From: Aurantiochytrium sp. KH105 | Taxonomy: Eukaryota > Sar > Bigyra > Thraustochytrida > Thraustochytriidae | Assembly: GCA_003116975.1 (NCBI GenBank) | Contig: BGKB01000051.1 | Span: 310,001-374,000, forward strand | DNA: 64,000 nucleotides | Direction: 5' to 3' | Part shown: piece after piece, positions 58,861 to 64,000 of the stretch | Position numbering within the stretch: the first letter of the stretch is position 1 | Layout: every line of letters begins with the position of its first letter | The notes under the pieces: model-generated | Seen by the model: the letters and a program-made list of their open reading frames with translations, nothing else | What the model was told of the DNA's origin: nothing | The model's database searches: none | Position numbers and translations under genes: made by a program

Positions 58861-61800
58861 ATGATCACGCTCGTGGACAATGAACGCGCGGGCGGCACGT
58901 GGCTGCAACTAGGCCAGGATGTCGGCGCCAGCGGTGCCAGCAGCGTACGCTTTCTAGGCAAACTCGGGCTGCACGCCCTCTTTGTGGCCACCGTGGTGAT
59001 CCTCGCGCTCGCCTCTGACGGCGCGCAGATCCCCTGGGCCGTCATGTATGGTCCACTTCTGGCCGTGCTCGGGCTCACGCTCACGTGGTTTGTCGTGGAC
59101 CTCGTTTGCAGAGCACCGCACCTCGAGGAACGCGCCCTCTTTACTCTTTCCTTTGCGGTCTTTGTCCTCATCATCGGCACGACCTCGGGCGCCATGGCGG
59201 CTCTCGTGGCTCGTGGCGTTCGCATCGTAGAATACGACAGCGTACTCGCCGACATTCCGAGCATGGACCTCACCTCGGGATCGCTCATGCGGCAATGGTC
59301 CGGCGCCAAACTCGGCGCCGATGACACGAGCGCCTTTGTTCAACTTGCCGAGGGCGACCCCTTTGCGGTCACGAACACCAACATGAAGACCTGGATTGGG
59401 CTCAACATTAGTCACGCGGCCATTCAGCCCGTGTACAATGTGTCTCGAGTCAAGGAACGCTGCTTTGCGGAGCGCTCCGATGGCGTCTCCCGGCTATGCG
59501 CCTTGGACGAGGCTCCGGAAAATAAAATTGAGAGCAATGGATCCGCAACGGCCCAGTTCTGCTCCATTGCAGACCTTATTGACGCGCCCTTTGAGCAGAC
59601 GTGCCGATCTGTAGCCGATGCACGCTGTTCGCTCTATGTACGCCCCACGACCTTTTATGATTCAAGCGACGATCGAGCACTTGCGAATCGAATTGACAGC
59701 GGCATTCAAGACCTTGGCGAGGGCGCTCTCTGCTCCAACACGTGCCGCTACAATGGTGACAGAGAATGTGACGACAGTGGACCGCGCTCCTTGTACAGCG
59801 TGTGTTCATTCGGCACAGATTGCCAAGACTGCGGCACGCGAACGTGGCACATGCAAGGTTTTGCCAAGAGCATTTATTTCCCCACATGCGGCTACTTTGA
59901 GGACTCGGACGCATCCACGGGCATCGAGAGCGGATTTCCTCAGCGGTACACGTCTCCCTGGGCCTATGGTCAGCGGGCTGTATGTCAGCAGCCCTGCGCG
60001 GCAAGCCAGCTTGCCGCGCTCGAAGAAGCTTGCGATCTCGACTCTTCGACGCGATGTCAAGCCTCGACAAATGACGGAACCGCATTTCTCGCCTATGCCA
60101 CTTATCGGGAGGACGCTGCTGACAATATGACGTGGTGCTGCGACGCAACGACGTCCGAGGAAACCGAGACTGACACCTTTGCGATTGTCGAGGCTCTTCG
60201 CGTAGAGAAAACGAGAGCCTTGATCTCAGTGCAAGACTGTTTCCAGGCCTGTCTTGTACAGTATTATTACGACCAAGGTGCGTGCAGCCTCGTTCAATTC
60301 GACACCGAGTCCGGGCGTTGCGAGCGCGTTGATCCGCGCGGCACAAGGCTTTGCAAAAGAACCTCTTTGGGCGACCTCGACTGCAGCGCGTCGCTTGCTC
60401 TTGTCCAAGCGCCCAAAGCAAGCAGCACCAGCAGCGCCAGCACTAGCACCAGGAGTGGCAGCGCTCTCGAAAATCAGCTTTCCTTTCCCGTGGGGGCCCC
60501 GCTCTCGGCAGAAGTAGCTCTGAGCACGGCAAACGTAGAGGATCCGTGGAATCGGCTCCAGGTGGCACCTTTGCCAGGCGTTTGGACGCACGCCAGTGCA
60601 ACCTGGACAATGCACGTCATGCTGGCGCAAGGTTTTGCCGGGGACACGCCCTCGTCAATCGCATTGAACATGGACATGCAAGTCGTGCTCGCCCCATTTC
60701 TTTGCATCCCTCTAGTGCTTGCACTGCTTGCAATCTGCGTCTGCTGCACGCCAATCAACTGTCTTCCTGATGTTCGAGTCACGGATGAGGATGTGTGCGC
60801 CTGGGATTATGTTTGCTTTAAAGGTCCAGCCTATGTGCACGCGCAAGCCCACAACTTTCGACTGCTGACAATGGCGCTCATCCTCAGTCTCAGCGCCGTC
60901 TACTTGCTCTTTCGTAAACTCGTCTTTGGCCGCGCCGACCCGACTGCGCCCTCGTGGGCCGCCGTCCTCGTGCCCTTTTGGATTGTAAGCGCGCTCGTGC
61001 TGGCAAGCTTTGCATCTTTGCTTGTCACCGCTCGACTCGTCTTAGCCAGCTCGTGTGGCTCGTATACGCAGCGCGCGCGCCTCGGCTTGCACAGCAACAG
61101 CTACCAGGCTTCGTCTCCACGAGGGCGGTTCTTGCTCTGCGCTTTTTGGATCAGCCTCGTGCTTTTGGTGCCCGCAGTCCTCTCGCTCATCCTGCTGAGC
61201 GTGCGTCTTGAGCAGAACGCACAACTCGAGTCATCGAGCGAGGAACGTTTGCATTTTGTGCTGCGTGTTGACGCCTTTAGCACGACAATTCCTTTTCAAC
61301 TAGGTCTTTTGATCAACATGGCTGGCTTTCTCATGTACAGTCTTACGGCCTTGTGCATTCGACTGTACGAATGGAAAATGACCCGTCTCGAAGCCCTTGA
61401 GCTCAGCGTTCGAGCCAAACTACGTCTCGACCGCGCCAAGCAAATTGCGCATCTCAAGGATCGCTTTTTGGAGCCGCAGAGAACAAGTCAAGAGCTTATT
61501 GAGATTCTTCAGCTGTTTGTCTTTCGTGGTCGCGACTGCGCCGTCTCGCACGAGGAGGTTCGTAATTTGGGTCACGCCAAGCTCGCGCTACTCGAAGCAT
61601 CTGGTCAAAACCTTGCGCAAACGTGGACTCCAGAAGTAGCTCGCGAGTACGGCGAGCTTCTCCGTTTCTTGCTCTCGTCTGCTTCAGATTGGCCACAGCA
61701 GACTTGTGGCGATAGCGCGGACAGAACCTTTAGTCCATCGAAGCGACTTTGCTTGCGCGATCTTGGATTTTCAACCGTCACGGGCTGGGCGGCTCTCGTT

Positions 61801-62067
61801 CTGCGTCCAGCGAGCATTCAGCGACGCATGCTTGCTCATCTCGAGGACGAGGCCGCCGCTGCGACTGAAAATTCGCAAGGATTCCTCAAATTCCTTTCCA
61901 CAAAGCGGCGCGTTGCCAATGCGTTTTCTGCTCGCTTGGACGCCAACGAGCAACCTAACGAAGAGCAGCTTTTAGGAATCAGTTCTGCATCGTCATCAGG
62001 GCACAACGATGACGCCGAGGAGGAGAGGGAAGAGGAGCATATCCATGTTCAGCTCGCAGTCGTGTAG
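58861..62067 (+). CDS. Large multipass membrane protein with Cys-rich extracellular region
   Basis: A 1,068-residue protein of unknown family. Three spans lie near the N-terminus (about 32-52, 61-83, 95-118). A long extracellular or lumenal region (about 120-605) holds a compact Cys-rich motif near 290-327 (CSNTCRYNGDRECDDSG, then VCSFGTDCQDCG), of the N-T-C-x-Y-x-x-D-G-x-C-D-D-G-G type seen in many protist and bacterial surface proteins. Near 458-500, DCFQACLVQYYYDQGACSLV followed by F-x-x-x-S-x-R-C looks like a PAN/apple-type carbohydrate- or protein-binding module. Five more spans lie at about 608-630, 667-684, 700-727, 757-781 and 813-836, then a 230-residue cytosolic tail with an acidic end. 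The layout suggests a cell-surface receptor or channel-like protein. The start ATG 58861 (MITLVDNER) is the first in frame. Confidence 0.7.
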   Translation: MITLVDNERAGGTWLQLGQDVGASGASSVRFLGKLGLHALFVATVVILALASDGAQIPWAVMYGPLLAVLGLTLTWFVVDLVCRAPHLEERALFTLSFAVFVLIIGTTSGAMAALVARGVRIVEYDSVLADIPSMDLTSGSLMRQWSGAKLGADDTSAFVQLAEGDPFAVTNTNMKTWIGLNISHAAIQPVYNVSRVKERCFAERSDGVSRLCALDEAPENKIESNGSATAQFCSIADLIDAPFEQTCRSVADARCSLYVRPTTFYDSSDDRALANRIDSGIQDLGEGALCSNTCRYNGDRECDDSGPRSLYSVCSFGTDCQDCGTRTWHMQGFAKSIYFPTCGYFEDSDASTGIESGFPQRYTSPWAYGQRAVCQQPCAASQLAALEEACDLDSSTRCQASTNDGTAFLAYATYREDAADNMTWCCDATTSEETETDTFAIVEALRVEKTRALISVQDCFQACLVQYYYDQGACSLVQFDTESGRCERVDPRGTRLCKRTSLGDLDCSASLALVQAPKASSTSSASTSTRSGSALENQLSFPVGAPLSAEVALSTANVEDPWNRLQVAPLPGVWTHASATWTMHVMLAQGFAGDTPSSIALNMDMQVVLAPFLCIPLVLALLAICVCCTPINCLPDVRVTDEDVCAWDYVCFKGPAYVHAQAHNFRLLTMALILSLSAVYLLFRKLVFGRADPTAPSWAAVLVPFWIVSALVLASFASLLVTARLVLASSCGSYTQRARLGLHSNSYQASSPRGRFLLCAFWISLVLLVPAVLSLILLSVRLEQNAQLESSSEERLHFVLRVDAFSTTIPFQLGLLINMAGFLMYSLTALCIRLYEWKMTRLEALELSVRAKLRLDRAKQIAHLKDRFLEPQRTSQELIEILQLFVFRGRDCAVSHEEVRNLGHAKLALLEASGQNLAQTWTPEVAREYGELLRFLLSSASDWPQQTCGDSADRTFSPSKRLCLRDLGFSTVTGWAALVLRPASIQRRMLAHLEDEAAAATENSQGFLKFLSTKRRVANAFSARLDANEQPNEEQLLGISSASSSGHNDDAEEEREEEHIHVQLAVV

Positions 62068-63106
62068 ACGATTACCACTTTTTCCCAAAACTTATGTAAT
62101 ATTGGCATTCCCTTTTCACCATGGATTTTTGTGAAAGTCGTTGTTGTTATTGATCGAGGCTGCGTCTTGCATGCATAAAATCCAAGCTTGAGCAATATGT
62201 TGCTCTTTCCTCGGAGCTATGAGCGTTTTCTCGACACACCCATCATCACGCAGTCAGCCAGCATGCGATGCCACATGCACAAATGTATTGATCCACATTA
62301 ATGAAGCGGACATTCCCAAAGACCTGATGCCAGGCGGGAAGCTGCTATCAGAGAGGGAGAGACATCGGAGGGGCGCGACGCAAGAACAGGACGTCGCGCG
62401 TGCACAACACGCCGGGTGCATTCGGTGTGTATACCCAAAATAACCTCAGGGTAGTCATAGACCTACATAGCAGAAATGGACCAGGGTCGCGACCTGGGAC
62501 TGAGCGGAATAGACCTGGCAACGACCAAACTCGATGCCAGAAGCTGGCAGAACCGAAACCCACCATAATATTGATCTACACCAAAGCTAAATCCGAGCAG
62601 CAGCGTGAAAAGCCTACAATTTACTTTCCCCGTTTCGTGCAAGCCACAAAACGAAATTTCTTTTACGTTTATTGAAATCAACTTCATCTCTCCATTCTTT
62701 CTGACCTCTGAGGAATCACTGTCAACAAATATGCAAGTGAACAATGCACGTTCCATCCCAGGCTTATTGTGAGAGGATGATATTCGGGTCGCCCATGGCA
62801 AACGTAATGGCTGGCGTGAAACTCCCCTTCATTATATAGCGCGGCTAGTTTCCTGCGGAAGTATTTTTTGCAAAAGGAATGAAGATGGCAATACTTGTAT
62901 GTGAAGGCCTGTCTGCACCCTTACGCGCGAAGTCTTTCCGAGCGTGCGGGCGAGTCATGCAAGGACTTTTCTGTTGTGGTGCTCTTTGCGCCACTCTGAC
63001 GAGAACATCCTTTGAGGATGAGCCCATGAAATGGCGAGACTCAAGCAGGGCAACAGGATGCGACCCATAAAATCGATTCCATTCTATAAAATCACATTCT
63101 CGGCAT
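62068..63106. other. Intergenic, convergent 3' ends
   Basis: About 1 kb between the stops of the Cys-rich membrane protein (+) and the kinase-RBR gene (-). It is less GC-rich than its surroundings. TATATAG-like and TATAAAAT-like words occur (near 62830 and 63084), but no open frame has a recognisable domain and I could not build a spliced gene. Confidence 0.4.
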
Positions 63107-64000
63107 CTATTGTTCGAACCTAAAATTGTCGCCGACAATATCCGGGGTAAGGAGAGGGCGCAGGCTCTGCTGGACGTGGGCACGTACGTCTGCGTCTTCG
63201 ATCTTTTCCGTCATGTAGCGGCGGAGACGCTGTGCACGAAGCCGAGCCCACGCTTGCTTTACAACAGCAACATCGCTCAAGAATGGGCCTTCTTCGCCAG
63301 CAGGCTTTGACGCGCATGTTGCAACGTGCCGATGACAAGCGTCTGCATCATCGCCTGTGTCCTGCAGACACCATGCGCAAAAGTAGCATGGGCAAGCGGC
63401 ACATTTGAGAGCGCAGCAGCCGTCAAAGTCAGCAAAGACTGTCGAGCAACGCGGGCACGACATGGCGAGGACCTCATCTTGAATGTCGCGAATGTGACTT
63501 TGCGTCGTCTGGTCCAACTCATGTTCGCGAAGTGCTGCGTCGACGCGATCACGGAACTGACGCTCTTGTTCGGCTGCGGCGTCTCGCTCAAATTGCGCGC
63601 GCACAATGGCGAGTAGAGCTGAAAGATCCCCGTCTGGAACCGCGGATGCAATGGCTCGTCCAGAAACAAGGAGTTCACAGTCGGGCGCGCCACAGCATAC
63701 GCTTCCATCTCGTAATACCTTGACGTGCGAGTGAGCCTCAATGGCAGCACGAACCGACTCGCTCAGGCACTCTATACACGCAAAGTGGCCATCAGCGCAA
63801 GAAACGCCTCCACTGACTGGATACACGTCGAGACAAATGACACATGAGGCCTCCTTTATAGGCTCAACTTGAAAGGCTTCGTGATGCAAGGCCTCAAGCG
63901 CAGTGGGTCGCTGTGTTGGATCTGCAGACTGGAGAGACGAAACGAGTGNGCAGACTGGAGAGACGAAAGGAGGGCTTGAATTGCGTCAGACACCTCTGAG
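63107..64000 (-). CDS. Protein kinase fused to RBR-type zinc domains, 5'-truncated by the window edge
   Basis: The visible C-terminus begins with the last helix of a protein kinase domain (subdomain XI): DPTQRPTALEALHHEAF, with the conserved Arg and the HHEAF end typical of kinase C-lobes. Directly after come RING-like ligands CVICLDVYPVSGGVSCADGH, FACIEC and VCCGAPDC, a helical linker of about 60 residues, and an Rcat/RING2-like block CPRCSTVFADFDGCCALKC, then CPCYFCAWCLQ and an H-x4-C end. The GCC cysteines sit where RBR ligases keep their catalytic Cys. So it may both phosphorylate and ubiquitylate, or sense one to control the other. A canonical middle IBR domain is not evident. An N at 63949 with a duplicated 23-mer around it disturbs the frame near the edge and is probably an assembly fault. 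Confidence 0.68.
63924..63972. other. Duplicated 23-mer around an N, likely assembly join
   Basis: GCAGACTGGAGAGACGAAA plus GAG-type ends occurs at 63924-63946 and 63950-63972 with one mismatch, with an unresolved base at 63949 between the copies. Reading either single copy keeps the kinase frame open; the two copies together shift it. Confidence 0.65.

Noticed and set aside
62219-62675. Two overlapping short plus-strand frames after the Cys-rich gene
   Set aside because: No motif, mixed composition, and no splice sites linking them; left as intergenic.

Overview
This is nuclear DNA from a GC-rich, gene-dense eukaryotic microbe. The genes are purely eukaryotic: COG complex, COP9 signalosome, signal-recognition-particle receptor beta, mitochondrial F1-ATPase inhibitor, RING/RBR ubiquitin ligases, an AGC kinase and a choline-transporter-like protein. 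Most genes are single long exons. Four genes, however, contain short GT-AG introns of 77-136 nt that can be placed exactly because splicing restores family motifs or the reading frame. The mix of a plant-type PH-START-EDR2 protein with a soluble-adenylyl-cyclase-like giant, a claudin-like protein and a kinesin-light-chain/TPR relic suggests a heterotrophic protist. My best guess is a stramenopile, perhaps a labyrinthulomycete (thraustochytrid); this is inference. No rRNA, tRNA, CRISPR, transposase, reverse transcriptase or virus-like element was recognised.

Layout. 0-36 kb is dense: COG4 (cut by the left edge), a claudin-like 4-TM protein, an ankyrin-HDAC fusion, an EDR2-like lipid-binding protein, a threonine dehydratase/serine racemase-like enzyme, IF1, a pfkB sugar/nucleoside kinase, an ACAD10/11-type phosphotransferase, an SLC44-like transporter, a 2,444-residue adenylyl cyclase/AAA/TPR protein, a PDZ-TPR-PH-like scaffold, CSN7 and an S6K/RSK-like AGC kinase. 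From 36.1 to about 43.6 kb there is a gene desert full of tetranucleotide and other simple repeats, followed by a broken TPR gene and AT-rich DNA. 44.4-64 kb is dense again: a small coiled-coil ORF, SRP receptor beta, a RING-H2 protein, a FabI-type enoyl-ACP reductase, a secreted sulfatase, an MIT/glycine-zipper protein, a tiny three-exon membrane protein, CCDC124, an ADP-ribose/CDP-alcohol diphosphatase, a 1,068-residue cysteine-rich membrane protein and, at the right edge, a kinase-RBR fusion.

The genes do not form one pathway; they look like an ordinary housekeeping and signalling stretch in which divergent pairs share promoters (claudin-like/HDAC, EDR2/dehydratase, pfkB/phosphotransferase, scaffold/CSN7, RING-H2/FabI, diphosphatase/Cys-rich protein). 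Themes that recur are ubiquitin and COP9 control (CSN7, RING-H2, kinase-RBR), signalling (cyclase, AGC kinase, HDAC), lipid handling (EDR2, SLC44, FabI, ACAD-type phosphotransferase, diphosphatase) and membrane traffic (COG4, SRP receptor, MIT protein). Starts were chosen at the ATG nearest the conserved domain; several reading frames stay open far upstream only because GC-rich leaders lack stop codons.
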